Below the pieces are notes generated by a model. The model did no database searches. It saw only the letters and a list, made by a program, of their open reading frames with translations, and was not told the origin of the DNA. From assembly GCF_002252635.1 (NCBI RefSeq), contig NZ_NQKX01000009.1, positions 1-64,000 of the forward strand: 64,000 nt of DNA, in the 5' to 3' direction. A program made the position numbers and the translations under genes. Each line of letters opens with the position of its first letter. The stretch's first letter is position 1. The stretch comes from Synechococcus sp. MW101C3 (GTDB taxonomy: Bacteria; Cyanobacteriota; Cyanobacteriia; PCC-6307; Cyanobiaceae). Shown one piece after another: positions 45,449 to 60,390 of this stretch.

Positions 45449-46612
45449 GTGAATCGCTCCGCCCCCGAGGCTGCCGGGCCTGAGGCCGCGGCGCCATTCC
45501 GTTTTCAGGTGTCCCACCGCTGCAGCCACAGCCATGCCCGCTGCGGCAGCTTCCACACCCCTCACGGGGTGGTGGACACGCCGCGCTTCATGCCGGTGGG
45601 CACCCTGGCCACGGTGAAAGGGGTCACCCCCGAGCAACTGCGCGCCACCAAGGCCCAGATGGTGCTGGCCAACACCTATCACCTGCATCTCCAACCAGGC
45701 GAACAGGTGGTGGCGGAAGCGGGCGGCCTGCATCGCTTCATGGGCTGGAGCGGCCCGCTGCTCACCGATTCCGGTGGCTTCCAGGTGTTCAGCCTCGGGG
45801 CGATCAACACGATCAACGACGACGGCGTGGTCTTCCGCTCCCCCCGTGACGGCGCCCGCATCACGCTCACGCCGGAGCGGTCGATGGAGATCCAGATGGC
45901 GCTCGGTGCGGATGTGGCCATGGCCTTCGACCAGTGCCCCCCTTATCCGGCCAGCGAAACCGATGTGGCGGAAGCCAACCGGCGCACGCACCGCTGGCTG
46001 GAACGCTGCATCGCCCACCACAGCCGGCCCGATCAGGCCCTGTTCGGCATCGTGCAGGGGGGCACCCATGCCCACCTGCGCGAAGAATCGGCGCGGGCGG
46101 TGGCGGCGATGGGCCTGCCCGGCATCGCCATCGGTGGGGTGAGCGTGGGCGAACCGGTGGAGGCGATGCATCGCATCGTGCGCCAGGTGACGCCGCTGCT
46201 GCCGGACGACCGGCCGCGTTATCTGATGGGGGTGGGCAGCTACCGCGAAATGGCGATCGCGGTAGCGCAGGGGATTGATCTGTTCGACTGCGTGCTGCCG
46301 ACCCGGCTGGGCCGGCACGGCACCGCACTGGTGGGAGGCGAGCGCTGGAACCTGCGCAATGCCCGCTTCCGCCACGACCACACCCCGCTCGATCCCAGCT
46401 GCCCCTGCCCGGCCTGCGCCCACCACAGCCGCGCCTACCTCCACCACCTGATCCGCAGCGAGGAACTGCTGGGGCGCATCCTGCTCAGCCTCCACAACCT
46501 CACCCAGCTGCTGCGCTTCACCAGCGCCATGGCACAAGCGATCCGCGAGGGGTGTTTTTCAGAGGATTTCGCTCCGTGGGAGCAGGGATCTCCGGCGGCG
46601 CACACGTGGTAG
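45449..46612 (+). CDS. tgt: tRNA-guanine transglycosylase
   Basis: 387 residues from the GTG at 45449; the longer frame to 45371 overlaps the cobS start and is not needed. It exchanges G34 for preQ1 in tRNAs with GUN anticodons. [13 protein letters not shown] has the catalytic base Asp, and [20 protein letters not shown] has the nucleophile Asp. The zinc site [18 protein letters not shown] is complete. psbK follows 32 bases later on the same strand. Confidence 0.96.
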   Translation: MNRSAPEAAGPEAAAPFRFQVSHRCSHSHARCGSFHTPHGVVDTPRFMPVGTLATVKGVTPEQLRATKAQMVLANTYHLHLQPGEQVVAEAGGLHRFMGWSGPLLTDSGGFQVFSLGAINTINDDGVVFRSPRDGARITLTPERSMEIQMALGADVAMAFDQCPPYPASETDVAEANRRTHRWLERCIAHHSRPDQALFGIVQGGTHAHLREESARAVAAMGLPGIAIGGVSVGEPVEAMHRIVRQVTPLLPDDRPRYLMGVGSYREMAIAVAQGIDLFDCVLPTRLGRHGTALVGGERWNLRNARFRHDHTPLDPSCPCPACAHHSRAYLHHLIRSEELLGRILLSLHNLTQLLRFTSAMAQAIREGCFSEDFAPWEQGSPAAHTW

Positions 46613-46644
46613 CGTCCGAGCCACACAGGTTTCCAAGGCCCGCG

Positions 46645-46821
46645 ATGCCTTTCTCCATGCTGTTCGCCCTCGCGACTGCCAACGCCGCGCCGGGCTCCAC
46701 CCTGGCCCAGCTTCCCGAGGCCTATCAGGCGTTCGGTCCTCTGGTGGACATCCTGCCGATCATCCCCCTCTTCTTCCTGCTGCTGGCCTTCGTGTGGCAG
46801 GCCTCGGTGGGCTTCCGCTGA
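46645..46821 (+). CDS. psbK: Photosystem II protein PsbK precursor
   Basis: 58 residues from the ATG at 46645. A short removable leader ([21 protein letters not shown]) is followed by [20 protein letters not shown] and one transmembrane helix ([17 protein letters not shown]), the standard PsbK body. It stabilises photosystem II near CP43. Confidence 0.97.
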   Translation: MPFSMLFALATANAAPGSTLAQLPEAYQAFGPLVDILPIIPLFFLLLAFVWQASVGFR

Positions 46822-46932
46822 TCTCCTTGTCTGGATCGCGCTCCGCTGATCGCATCCTCTCCGACTTGGTCTTCCGCCGCTAGCGGCAGCTGATCGCCGT
46901 GGCAAATGGCTGTGTGGCGATGGCGGGGTGCT

Positions 46933-47667
46933 TCAGCGCGGTTCCCGGATCACCGCCCAGGCAAAGGCCGGCAAGGCCAGCATCCGCTGCCAGCGGGCCG
47001 GTTCCTGAATCAGCCGGAACAACCATTCCAATTGCAGGGCGCCCATCCACCGGGGCGCCCTTTTTTTGACGCCGGCCCAGACATCAAAGCTGCCGCCCAC
47101 CCCCATCCACAGCCCGCGGCGGCCGTGGTGGACGCGTTGAATCCAGGTTTCCTGGCGGGGCACCCCCAGCGCCACCAGCACCAGATCCAGCTGGGCGCTC
47201 TGCAGGGCGTGCTCCAGGCCTGGCCAGGCTTCCGGCGCCTGGTAGCCGTGGATCGTCATCACCAGCTGGAGGGCGGGCAGGCGCCGGCGCAGTTGCTCGC
47301 TCAGTGAGGCCATCACCTGCGGGCTGGCCCCCACCAAGGCCACGCGCCAGCCGGCCTCGGCGGCCTGCTGCAGCAGCCGATCCGCCAGCTCGATGCCGGG
47401 CGTGCGCCGCACCCGATGCCCCTGCCGGCGCAGGGCCCACACCACGCCGGCGCCATCGGGAATCACCAGCTCGGCGGCATGGATCACCGCGCCCAGCTCC
47501 GGCTGCTCCAGGGCGGCCATGGTCATCTCGGCATTGAGGGTGACGATCTGGCCGCCGCCGGCACCATGGAGATCCAGCGCTGCCGCGAACACATCCGGGC
47601 AGACATCCACCGGCAGGCCGAGCACCAGGGAACGCCGGCCAGCCAACGGGGTGGATTGTGTGGCCAT
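46933..47667 (-). CDS. WecG/TagA/CpsF-family glycosyltransferase
   Basis: 244 residues from the ATG at 47667. GT26 family: IVTLNAEMTMAALEQPEL, LVIPDGAGVVWALR, IELADRLL, VALVGASPQVM and LVLVALGVPRQETWI, ending MGVGGSFDVWAGVKKRAPRWM. It adds ManNAc-like or other sugars to a polyprenyl-linked intermediate in surface polysaccharide or teichoic-type synthesis. It could act after the WecA-like enzyme encoded at 29.8 kb. Confidence 0.93.
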   Translation of the reverse strand: MATQSTPLAGRRSLVLGLPVDVCPDVFAAALDLHGAGGGQIVTLNAEMTMAALEQPELGAVIHAAELVIPDGAGVVWALRRQGHRVRRTPGIELADRLLQQAAEAGWRVALVGASPQVMASLSEQLRRRLPALQLVMTIHGYQAPEAWPGLEHALQSAQLDLVLVALGVPRQETWIQRVHHGRRGLWMGVGGSFDVWAGVKKRAPRWMGALQLEWLFRLIQEPARWQRMLALPAFAWAVIREPR

Positions 47668-47762
47668 CGCTGCCTGAGGGCCGTGGGGCCGCGGGAGAGA
47701 ATGAGTGGAGAGTACCGGTGCCGGTGGCGCCGCGATTCCCGTCGCACGGAGCCGGAGCAGGA

Positions 47763-50700
47763 ATGACAGAGAGCTGGGCGGCGGACACCTGGAGCAGCGG
47801 CGATGCCTCCCATGGCCTGCCCGCACCTGAAGCGCCGGTGATGCAGGGTCCCCTGCGGCTGGAGCGGTCCGAGGCCGAAGCGCTGCTTGAGCGGCTCCAC
47901 GCCCAGATCGACCATGTGGTGCTGGTGCGCCAGCACCCGATCAGCGGCCTGCTGCCCGCCAGCACCGCCCACACCGTGCACGGCAACTACGGCGACGCCT
48001 GGGTGCGGGACGGGGTGTATTCGATTCAGTGCGTCTGGGGGCTGGCCATCGCCCAGCGGCGCCTGCACGGAGCCGGCACACGCGTGTATGAGCTGGAACA
48101 GCGGGTGCTGCAGCTGATGCGCGGCCTGCTCACGGCGATGATGCGCCAGGCCCACAAGGTGGAGCGCTTCAAGCGCAGCCTCGACCGCCTCGATGCCATT
48201 CACGCCAAGTTCGAGACCTCCAGCGGCGATCCAGTGGTGCCGGATGACGGCTGGGGCCACCTGCAGCTCGATGCCACGGCGCTCTACCTGCTGCAGCTGG
48301 CGCAGCTCACCCGGGCGGGGCTGGTGGTGGTGCGCAGCCATCACGAGCGGGATTTCCTGCAGAACCTCGTGTACTACGTGGCCCGCGCCTACCGGGTGGC
48401 CGATTACGGCATCTGGGAGCGGGGTGACAAAGGCAACCACGGCGAACCGGAGCGGAATGCCAGTTCGATCGGCCTGGTGAAGGCGGCGCTCGAGGCGCTC
48501 GAAGGGCTGGATCTCTACGGCCCCCATGGCGACGGCCACTGCCTTCTGCACATTCCCCACGACGCGATCGTGCGGCTGCGGCGGGCCCTGCAGGCTCTGC
48601 TGCCCCGGGAATCGGCCAGCAAGGAGGTGGACAGCGCCTGCCTGGCGGTGATCGGCTACCCGGCCTGGGCGGTGGACACGCAAGAGCTGGTGGAGCGCAC
48701 CCGCACCAAGATCCGCCGCGAGCTCGGCGGCGCCTACGGCTACAAGCGCTTTCGCCGCGATGGCCACCAGACCCTGATCGAAGACCACAACCGCCTCCAC
48801 TACGAACGGGAGGAGCTGGCGCAGTTCGAGAGCATCGAGTGCGAATGGCCGCTGTTCCTGGGCTACGAGCTGGTCACCGCCTGCTGCGAGCAGCGCTGGG
48901 AGGAAGCCTGGCGCTGGCGCCGGCGGCTCGAATCCGTGAGCGTGCTGGTGGAGGGCGTGCCGCTGCTGCCTGAGCTCTACCTGGTGCCGGAGGAGGCGAT
49001 TGCCGCAGAGCGGCGCCAGCCCGGCAGCCAGGCCCGGGTGCCAAACGCGAACGTGCCGCTGCTGTGGACCCAGAGCCTCACCTGGCTGGGGGATCTGCTG
49101 CTGCACGGCCTGATCGAGCCCGAGGACATCGACCCCTGCGGGCGGCGGCTGCCACGGCCGCTGGGGGCGGAGCAGGTGCTGGTGGCCCTGGCGCCGGCCA
49201 CAGCCGAGATCGCCGACGCCCTGGAGCAGAAAGGCCTGCCGGTGAGCCGGCCGGATGGCGCCGTGCGCATCGCCAGCTCCCAGCAGCTGGCACGGCGCAA
49301 GGCGCAGGTGGGCGCCAACGCCCGGCTCGGTCTCAGCGGCCACCCGCCCGTGCGGATGGAAACCATGGCCACGGCGCGTCTCTACCGCTGCCCGGGCGCC
49401 GACGGCGAGGACCCCATCGCCTTCCTGCCCGCCGTGCTGGAGGAGGGCACCTTCTACCTGGCCGACGACCCTGAACAGCTCGCCGACACGGTGGTGAGCG
49501 AGCTGCGGGTGCTGATGCGCCAGTGGCGCGGGCCGGGGCTGCCGCTGCTGGTGATTCCCCTCGCCGTGGTGCCCTTCGGCAGGGATCCCGGCGCCTTGCT
49601 GCGGCTGGGTGAAAGGCTGCAGGAAGGGCTGGTGGAGGGGGTACCGGTGCGGCTCGACCGCCTCGAAGCCTTCACCGAGCTGGCCGGCTGGGAAACCCTG
49701 CCGCCGCTGCCGGCCGCCACCGCGCCGGCGGCCAACAGCCGCCCCCCACTCCTTCAGCAGAGCACGAGCCAGCAACCGCTCACGATCCAGCAGGAGCAGG
49801 AACTGGATGACGCGCCCCTGCCGGTCCTCGCGGACCGGCTCTGGAGCAGCACCTCCCTGCCCGAACAGGCCGAGGTGCTGGAGCAGCTGGTGCGGCGGCT
49901 CGGCCCCAACGCCATCCTGCAGGGGCCGTTCAGCAGCGGACCGGTGACCCTGCGGGGTCTGGTGGAGGAGGTCTACCGCCGCGGACTGATGACGGGCGAC
50001 TGGAACGTGGTGCGACGCTGCGGCGGGCTGATGCAACTGGTGCACCCCCAGCTGGAGGATGCGCTCACCGATCTGCTGGTGCACCAGAAGCAGCTGGTGG
50101 TGGGCCGCAACTACACCCGCGACTCGCTGATCACCGAACCGCAGGGCAGCGTGGCGATCGCGGCAATGATCCAGCGCTTCAGCGGCGAGGACGGCCGTGA
50201 ATGGATGCTGCAGCAGGAGCTGCTGCTTGCCCTCGATGGCCTGGCGCGGCTGGAGCCGAAACTGCTGCAGGGCAGCCTCACCCTGCAGTTGGGCCAGCTG
50301 CTGCTGCTGCTCACCGGCGAGCTGGCCGCCGAGCAGGATCTCACCCCCGACGAAGCCTTCGAAACGCTCTGCAGCCTCCCGCCCCATGCCATCCGGCGGC
50401 GGTTGCGGGCCGTGCTCGCCGACGTGGATCACGCCCGCGAGGCGCTGCTGGCCAAGGAGCAGCTCCACCTGCAGGGGCGGGTGCAGTGGGAAGTGCCGGA
50501 TCCGATGGAAGATCTCCCCCCCGGCGGTACCAGCTGGCTGCAGCATCGCCAGCGGCTGGGGGCCCTGCAGCGGGTCCCGCGCGATTTTTACGCCGGCATC
50601 TGGGACCTGCTGCACCATTGCCGCGGCCTGGTGATCGGCGACAAGCTGGAACGCCGCAACCGCCTCGAGAGCGAACCGCTGCTGTCGGAGAAGACCCGGG

Positions 50701-51080
50701 GCGAACGCAACTTCGCCGCGCTGGTGGAGCACCTGCTGATCAAGATCGAAGCGCCGGAATACCGGCAGCTCTGCACGGAAACACTGCTGTCGCTAGTGGC
50801 CTTCGTGGGGGCCAACCCCCAGGTGCGCTTCGACGACTACCTGGCCCTCGATGTGGTGATCGGCTACGCGGTGCGGGCCGGCTGGGCCCAGACCCATCCG
50901 CACCAGCCGATCGAGAGCTACCCACAGCAGAAGGCGTCGGCCTGGGATCTCTTCTACCGCTCCTCACCGGCCACCTGCCGCCGCTGGCAGATGCTGGCCC
51001 TGCGCGACCTGGCGGTGATCCCCCGGGCACCGGCCCCGGCTCAGATGGGCGCGTCGAGGGCCATGCAGAGCGCCGGCTGA
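47763..51080 (+). CDS. GH15 / phosphorylase-kinase-alpha-like protein
   Basis: 1105 residues from the ATG at 47763. The N-terminal half is an (alpha/alpha)6 glucoamylase-like domain: GNYGDAWVRDGVYSIQCVWGLA, WGHLQLDATALYLLQL and IWERGDKGNHGEPERNASSIGLVKAALEAL, with acidic residues in catalytic positions (Glu in IWERG). The C-terminal half resembles the remainder of phosphorylase kinase alpha subunits. Cyanobacterial members probably act in glycogen metabolism; enzymatic activity is unproven. The last 40 bases overlap the 3' end of the convergent Gfo/Idh gene. Confidence 0.88.
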   Translation: MTESWAADTWSSGDASHGLPAPEAPVMQGPLRLERSEAEALLERLHAQIDHVVLVRQHPISGLLPASTAHTVHGNYGDAWVRDGVYSIQCVWGLAIAQRRLHGAGTRVYELEQRVLQLMRGLLTAMMRQAHKVERFKRSLDRLDAIHAKFETSSGDPVVPDDGWGHLQLDATALYLLQLAQLTRAGLVVVRSHHERDFLQNLVYYVARAYRVADYGIWERGDKGNHGEPERNASSIGLVKAALEALEGLDLYGPHGDGHCLLHIPHDAIVRLRRALQALLPRESASKEVDSACLAVIGYPAWAVDTQELVERTRTKIRRELGGAYGYKRFRRDGHQTLIEDHNRLHYEREELAQFESIECEWPLFLGYELVTACCEQRWEEAWRWRRRLESVSVLVEGVPLLPELYLVPEEAIAAERRQPGSQARVPNANVPLLWTQSLTWLGDLLLHGLIEPEDIDPCGRRLPRPLGAEQVLVALAPATAEIADALEQKGLPVSRPDGAVRIASSQQLARRKAQVGANARLGLSGHPPVRMETMATARLYRCPGADGEDPIAFLPAVLEEGTFYLADDPEQLADTVVSELRVLMRQWRGPGLPLLVIPLAVVPFGRDPGALLRLGERLQEGLVEGVPVRLDRLEAFTELAGWETLPPLPAATAPAANSRPPLLQQSTSQQPLTIQQEQELDDAPLPVLADRLWSSTSLPEQAEVLEQLVRRLGPNAILQGPFSSGPVTLRGLVEEVYRRGLMTGDWNVVRRCGGLMQLVHPQLEDALTDLLVHQKQLVVGRNYTRDSLITEPQGSVAIAAMIQRFSGEDGREWMLQQELLLALDGLARLEPKLLQGSLTLQLGQLLLLLTGELAAEQDLTPDEAFETLCSLPPHAIRRRLRAVLADVDHAREALLAKEQLHLQGRVQWEVPDPMEDLPPGGTSWLQHRQRLGALQRVPRDFYAGIWDLLHHCRGLVIGDKLERRNRLESEPLLSEKTRGERNFAALVEHLLIKIEAPEYRQLCTETLLSLVAFVGANPQVRFDDYLALDVVIGYAVRAGWAQTHPHQPIESYPQQKASAWDLFYRSSPATCRRWQMLALRDLAVIPRAPAPAQMGASRAMQSAG

Positions 51081-52048
51081 TCCACCGCCCGCTCGATCAG
51101 GTTGGCCAGCAGCAGGGCGCGGGAGGCCTGCTGGCCATCCACCGCCGGGGTTTCCCGGCCACGCACGCACTGCAGGAAGTGCTCCAGCTCGGCGTAGAGC
51201 GGCTCGATCGAGGTGGTGCTCACCTCCTCGATGAAGCCATCGTTGCGGTAGAGCAATTCGCCGTGATCGGCCGACACCCACTCGTGGGCGCGGCGGTGGA
51301 TGTGCAGGCTGCGGTTGAGGAAATCGGTTTCCACCAGGCTGGCGCGGCAGTGAGCGCTGAGGCTGCGGATCTTGCGGTGGGCCATCTTGCTGGCCGTGAG
51401 GCTCGCCACCACGCCGTTCTCGAAGCCGAGCGTGGCGTTGACGTAGTCGATCGGGCCTTCGCCGCTGCGCCCGCCGGCCGCCGCCAGCCGCACCACCGGC
51501 GCCTGGGCGAGCTCCAGCACCAGGTCGATGTCGTGGATCATCAGATCGAGCACCACCGACACATCGTTGGCCCGATCGGCATGGGGGCTATGGCGGCGGG
51601 CTTCCAGCACCACCACTTCCTCATTGGCCACCACCTTGCGCAGTTCGCGGAAGGCGGGGTTGAAGCGCTCGATGTGGCCCACCTGCAGCTGGCGGGCGCT
51701 GGCTTCGGCGGCTTGAATCAGGGCGCTGGCCTCCTCCTGGGTGGCGGCGATCGGCTTCTCGATCAGCACGTGCAGGCCGGCCTGCAGGCAGGCCATGCCG
51801 ACCCGGTGGTGCAGGAGGGTGGGAACGGCGATGCAGACCGCCTCCACCTCACTCAGCAGCGGGCCGTAGTCGGGGAACCAGCGGCAGCCGAACTGCTCGA
51901 CCGCCAGGCGGCCGCGCTGGGCGTCGGGGTCGGCCACCCCCACCAGCTCCGCATCGCGCAGGAGGCTCAGCACCCGGGCGTGGTGCCAACCCATGTTGCC
52001 GATGCCAATGACCCCTACCTTCACCGGCGTGATGGGATCCGTCGTCAT
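51041..52048 (-). CDS. Gfo/Idh/MocA-family oxidoreductase
   Basis: 335 residues. N-terminal Rossmann fold VGVIGIGNMGWHHARVLS (GxGxxG), then VLIEKPIAATQEEA (conserved EKP with the Lys). The C-terminal half is the alpha/beta substrate domain with DLMIHDIDLVLEL. NAD(P)-dependent oxidation or reduction of a sugar is expected; the substrate is unknown. Its upstream neighbours are the CNNM protein and glmS on the same strand. Confidence 0.92.
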   Translation of the reverse strand: MTTDPITPVKVGVIGIGNMGWHHARVLSLLRDAELVGVADPDAQRGRLAVEQFGCRWFPDYGPLLSEVEAVCIAVPTLLHHRVGMACLQAGLHVLIEKPIAATQEEASALIQAAEASARQLQVGHIERFNPAFRELRKVVANEEVVVLEARRHSPHADRANDVSVVLDLMIHDIDLVLELAQAPVVRLAAAGGRSGEGPIDYVNATLGFENGVVASLTASKMAHRKIRSLSAHCRASLVETDFLNRSLHIHRRAHEWVSADHGELLYRNDGFIEEVSTTSIEPLYAELEHFLQCVRGRETPAVDGQQASRALLLANLIERAVDQPALCMALDAPI

Positions 52049-52102
52049 CGCGTCACATGCTCACGCGTCAACGGCCCAGACCTCGTTCCTGAGACGGCAT
52101 TA

Positions 52103-53433
52103 TCAACGATCACCCTGCGCTGCGGGGCCCCGTTCATCGGCAGACCGGCAGGTGATGTGAACCCGCTCAATGCGGGGGCCGTCCATGGCGGTGATCTCGA
52201 AGTGGTGGCCCTTCCAGCGCAGGCTCTCTCCGGGCGCCGGGATGTGCTGCAGCCGCTCCAGCAGGAAGCCGGCCAGGGTGTGGTGGCCATCGGCTTCGGG
52301 CAGACGCAGGCCCAGCTGCCGGTTCAGCTCGAAGATTTCCAGCTCGCCGGCCACCAGCCAGCTGTCGTCCGGCAGCTGCTGAAGATCGTCGCCACCCTCG
52401 TGCTGATCGTCTTCCTCGCCGACGATCTCGCCGGTGAGATCGGCCACCGTGACCAGCCCCTCGGTGCCCCCGTGCTCATCAACCACCACCAGCAGCGGCT
52501 GGCCGCTGCGGATCAGCGGCAGCAGCTCCGCCAGCGAGGCGGTTTCCTGCACGCGAGCCACCGGTGAGATGAAGGGGGCCAATGGGGTGTCCCCCTGCAA
52601 CTGGCCGCGGGCGATCGGTTCGGCGAGGCGGCGCAGGTCGAGCATGCCGCGCACGTCGTCCAACGACTGGCCGATCACCGGGAAGCGGGCGTGATGGGTC
52701 TGGTGGACCGCATCCATCAGTTCGGCGAAGCAGGCATCAAGCGGCAGGGTGACCATGCCGGAGCGGGGCACCATCACCTCACGCACCTGCGTGTCCCGCA
52801 GGGAGAACACCCCTTCGAGGATGTTGCGCTCATCCGGCATCAGGCCCGTGACGCTGTTCGATTCGATCAGGGTTTCCAGCTCCCCGGCTGACAGTGCCGG
52901 CACCAGCGCATCCCAGTTGCGGGGCAGCCCCAGCAGGCGCAACAGCGTGACGGTGACGCGCTCGAACGCCGTGAGCAGTGGCGCCAGGGTGCGGCTCACC
53001 GACTCCAGCACCGGTGCCAGCCGCAGGGCGGAGGCCTCCGGGCGATGCAGCACCCAGGCCTTCGGGATCAGGCCGCCCAGCAGGGTGGCCAGGCTCACGA
53101 TCACGGCGAACACCAGCAGGTCGATCCAGGGGCTCTCACCCTCGGGATCGAGGTTGGTCGCCAGGCCTTGCCCCGACCAGCCCAGCGCCACCACCGCCAG
53201 CGTGGCGCCCAGCTGGGTGGCCAGCAACGTGCGGCGCAGCCGCTTCTGCAACCGCTCCACCGCCTTGGCGCCCGGCGTGCCCCCGCTGGCGAGCACCTGC
53301 ACCCGGCTGGGGCGCAGGCGGATCAGGGCAAATTCGGCGGCGGCGAAGAAGCCCAGCAGGGCCACCAGGGCCACCAGCAGGAGACTCAGGCGCAGGACCA
53401 GCACGATCGGAGCGTCAGGGGCGAAGGGAAGGG

Positions 53434-53437
<4 letters not shown>
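52103..53437 (-). CDS. CNNM/CorC (HlyC) transporter-like protein with CBS domains
   Basis: 444 residues. N-terminal CNNM membrane domain (LLVALVALLGFFAAAEFALIRLRPSRV, three to four helices, about 10-195), a CBS pair (VMVPRSGMVTLPLDACFAELMDAV...; LLVVVDEHGGTEGLVTVADLTGEIVGE) and a C-terminal CorC_HlyC domain (ELEIFELNRQLGLRLPEADGHHTLAGFLLERL). It is probably linked to Mg/Co efflux; the haemolysin name is historic. It starts 4 bases inside the glmS stop (ATGA overlap), so translation is coupled. Confidence 0.93.
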
Positions 53438-55371
<1,934 letters not shown>

Positions 55372-55533
55372 GGGCGATGGGCCGGAATTGGGGTGGTTCT
55401 ACAGGATCGCCGCTGCCTGGCAACAGTGCCAGGTGCCAGCTGCTGCGAGCTGACAGGTGCCAGGTGCAGGGCCGCCGGCACCCAGGCCGAAGCTTCTTGC
55501 GGCAGGCACGCACAGCGGGCAGGGCCCGACATG

Positions 55534-55557
55534 CAAAAGCCCGGCGTGCGCCGGGCT
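55534..55557 (-). terminator. Terminator of psaC
   Basis: On the minus strand AGCCCGGCG (55557-55549), loop CA, CGCCGGGCT (55546-55538), followed by TTT. It lies 30 bases past the psaC stop and before glmS, which is on the same strand and must have its own promoter. Confidence 0.8.
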
Positions 55558-55586
55558 GGAAGCGCTGCAGAAGGCTGCGCCTGACT

Positions 55587-56222
<636 letters not shown>

Positions 56223-56230
56223 GGGTGTTG

Positions 56231-57478
56231 ATGGTGGAGGGACTCCACCGCGTCGTGGTCACAGGCCTGGGCGCGGTCACACCGATCGGCAACACCGTTA
56301 CCGATTACTGGGAAGGCCTGGCCTCGGGGCGCAATGGCGTGGCCGCGATCACCCTGTTCGACGCCTCGCGCCATGCCTGCCGTTTTGCGGCGGAAGTGAA
56401 GGATTTCGATCCCGTCGGCATGATCGACCGCAAGGAAGCCAAGCGCTGGGATCGCTTCTGCAAGTTCGGCGTGGTGGCCGCCAAGCAAGCCGTGCTGGAT
56501 GCCGGTCTCACGATCGACGACACCAACGCCGACCGGGTGGGTGTGTCGATCGGCTCTGGTGTGGGCGGACTGCTGATGATGGAGAGCCAGGCCCATGTGC
56601 TGGCCGACCGCGGGCCGGACCGGGTCAGCCCGTTCTGCGTGCCGATGATGATTCCCAACATGGCCGCCGGCCTGGCCGCCATCGCCCTGGGGGCCAAAGG
56701 TCCGAGCAGCGCCGTGGCCACCGCCTGTGCCGCCGGCTCCAACGCCATCGGCGACGCCTTCCGCCTGATCCAGATGGGCCTGGCCGACGCCATGGTGTGC
56801 GGCGGCGCCGAATCGGCGATCACTCCACTCGGGGTGGCGGGTTTCGCCAGTGCCAAGGCACTGTCGTTCCGCAACGACGACCCCGCCACCGCCAGTCGCC
56901 CCTTCGATGCGGAGCGCAACGGCTTCGTGATCGGCGAAGGGGCCGGGATTCTGGTGCTGGAAAGCCTGGATCACGCCACCCGGCGCGGCGCCGAGGTGCT
57001 GGCGGAGATCGTCGGCTACGGCATGACCTGCGATGCCCACCACATCACCTCCCCCACACCCGGTGGGGTGGGTGGTGCCGAAGCGATGCGGCTGGCCCTG
57101 CGTGATGCCCGCCTCGACGCCGAAGCTGTGGATTACGTGAATGCGCACGGCACCAGCACCCAGGCCAACGACAGCAACGAAACGGCCGCCATCAAGGCCG
57201 CGCTCGGTCCGCACGCGCTGCGCACACCGATCAGCTCCACCAAATCCATGACCGGCCACCTGCTCGGCGGCAGCGGCGGCATCGAAGCCGTCGCCGTGGT
57301 CAAGGCGATGGAGCACAACCTCATACCCCCTACGATCAACTTCCAGAATCCGGATCCGGCTTGTGATCTGGATGTCGTGCCGAACCAGGCGCGGGAACAG
57401 AAACTGAACGTCGTGCTCTCGAACTCCTTCGGGTTTGGTGGTCACAACGTCTGCCTCGCATTCCGCAGGAAGCCCTGA
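56231..57478 (+). CDS. fabF: Beta-ketoacyl-ACP synthase II
   Basis: 415 residues from the ATG at 56231, with GTG/TTG two codons earlier as alternatives. [16 protein letters not shown] at the start; catalytic Cys in ATACAAGSNAIGDA, His in VNAHGTSTQANDS, Lys in SSTKSMTGHLLGGSGG and His at its GH. It elongates acyl-ACP chains, including palmitoleate to vaccenate. Co-transcribed with acpP. Confidence 0.97.
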   Translation: MVEGLHRVVVTGLGAVTPIGNTVTDYWEGLASGRNGVAAITLFDASRHACRFAAEVKDFDPVGMIDRKEAKRWDRFCKFGVVAAKQAVLDAGLTIDDTNADRVGVSIGSGVGGLLMMESQAHVLADRGPDRVSPFCVPMMIPNMAAGLAAIALGAKGPSSAVATACAAGSNAIGDAFRLIQMGLADAMVCGGAESAITPLGVAGFASAKALSFRNDDPATASRPFDAERNGFVIGEGAGILVLESLDHATRRGAEVLAEIVGYGMTCDAHHITSPTPGGVGGAEAMRLALRDARLDAEAVDYVNAHGTSTQANDSNETAAIKAALGPHALRTPISSTKSMTGHLLGGSGGIEAVAVVKAMEHNLIPPTINFQNPDPACDLDVVPNQAREQKLNVVLSNSFGFGGHNVCLAFRRKP

Positions 57479-57535
57479 ACGCCCCCGTTCAGCCGTCCTT
57501 CAGGAAGCCCTCACACCACCCCCCTCCTCTTCGCC

Positions 57536-59551
<2,016 letters not shown>

Positions 59552-59562
59552 GCCGTTCCGCC

Positions 59563-60330
59563 ATGCCGATGGAGATGCTCGAGCTGTTTCCGCGTTACGT
59601 GCTCACGGGCACGTTGCCGGTCGGCACGCTGGAGCCTCTCCTTTCACTGGCGGAGCGGGTGCTGGCCGATACCGGCCTCACCAGCGATGCCTCCGCGAAG
59701 CTCGCCGGCCAGTTGCAGCAGCAGCGCGAACTGGGTCCGCAGTTTCCGGAGATCACGGCCCTGTGCAGCGAGGTGGTGCTGCCCGCCTGCGAGCGCTGGC
59801 TGCGCCACGTGATGGAGCGGCAACCGCCCCAGGGTCGCGGCCCCTGGCATCCGGGCCGCTACGGCCTGCAGATGATCGACATCTGGCTCAACAGCCAGCA
59901 GGCCGGTGACTACAACCCGGTGCACACCCATGGCGGCTCGTTTTCCGGCGTGCTGTTCCTGAAGGTGCCACCGCAGATCAACGGCACCAGCTTCGACGGC
60001 CAGCTCTGCTTCCACGGCCCGGAGGAGTGGCACATCCAGAGCTTCCGTACCGGTATGGCGCACTACGTGCAGCCCGTGCCGGGCACCTTCTATGTGTTCC
60101 CGGCCTGGCAGCCCCATTCCGTGCCGCCCTTCCGTGGCGAAGGCGAGCGCTGGTCGCTGGCCTTCAACGTGCAGGCGGTTCCCGCGCCGCCAGGGGGGCA
60201 AGGAGTCCCGACCGCTGCGGCCGTGCCCCGCGGCCGCCTGGAGGTGGGCCCGACCATGCCAGTGCCGCCCCAGGCCAGCGGCAACGTGTCGCTGTCCTCC
60301 ACCCGGAAGCGGCCCGGCGGCTTTGCCTGA
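59563..60330 (+). CDS. Putative 2OG-Fe(II) oxygenase (2OG-FeII_Oxy_5-like)
   Basis: 255 residues from the ATG at 59563, 11 bases after tktA. The jelly-roll core is indicated by [22 protein letters not shown] (His-x-His, where the family has metal ligands), [14 protein letters not shown] (distal His) and RWSLAFNVQ (Arg for 2-oxoglutarate). The C-terminal ~45 residues are Pro/Gly/Ser-rich. The substrate is unknown; relatives are phage- and cyanophage-associated as well as cyanobacterial. Possibly co-transcribed with tktA. Confidence 0.8.
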   Translation: MPMEMLELFPRYVLTGTLPVGTLEPLLSLAERVLADTGLTSDASAKLAGQLQQQRELGPQFPEITALCSEVVLPACERWLRHVMERQPPQGRGPWHPGRYGLQMIDIWLNSQQAGDYNPVHTHGGSFSGVLFLKVPPQINGTSFDGQLCFHGPEEWHIQSFRTGMAHYVQPVPGTFYVFPAWQPHSVPPFRGEGERWSLAFNVQAVPAPPGGQGVPTAAAVPRGRLEVGPTMPVPPQASGNVSLSSTRKRPGGFA

Positions 60331-60390
60331 GCGGAGCGGGGGCGGCGTGCAGCTGACCCAAGGTCTTGCGCGGCCAGGCCTGTCGCCGAG

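Noticed and set aside
57467-57513. Repeated CAGGAAGCCCT at the end of fabF and in the following spacer
   Set aside because: An 11-base repeat with two copies in GC-rich DNA is too weak to call an element.
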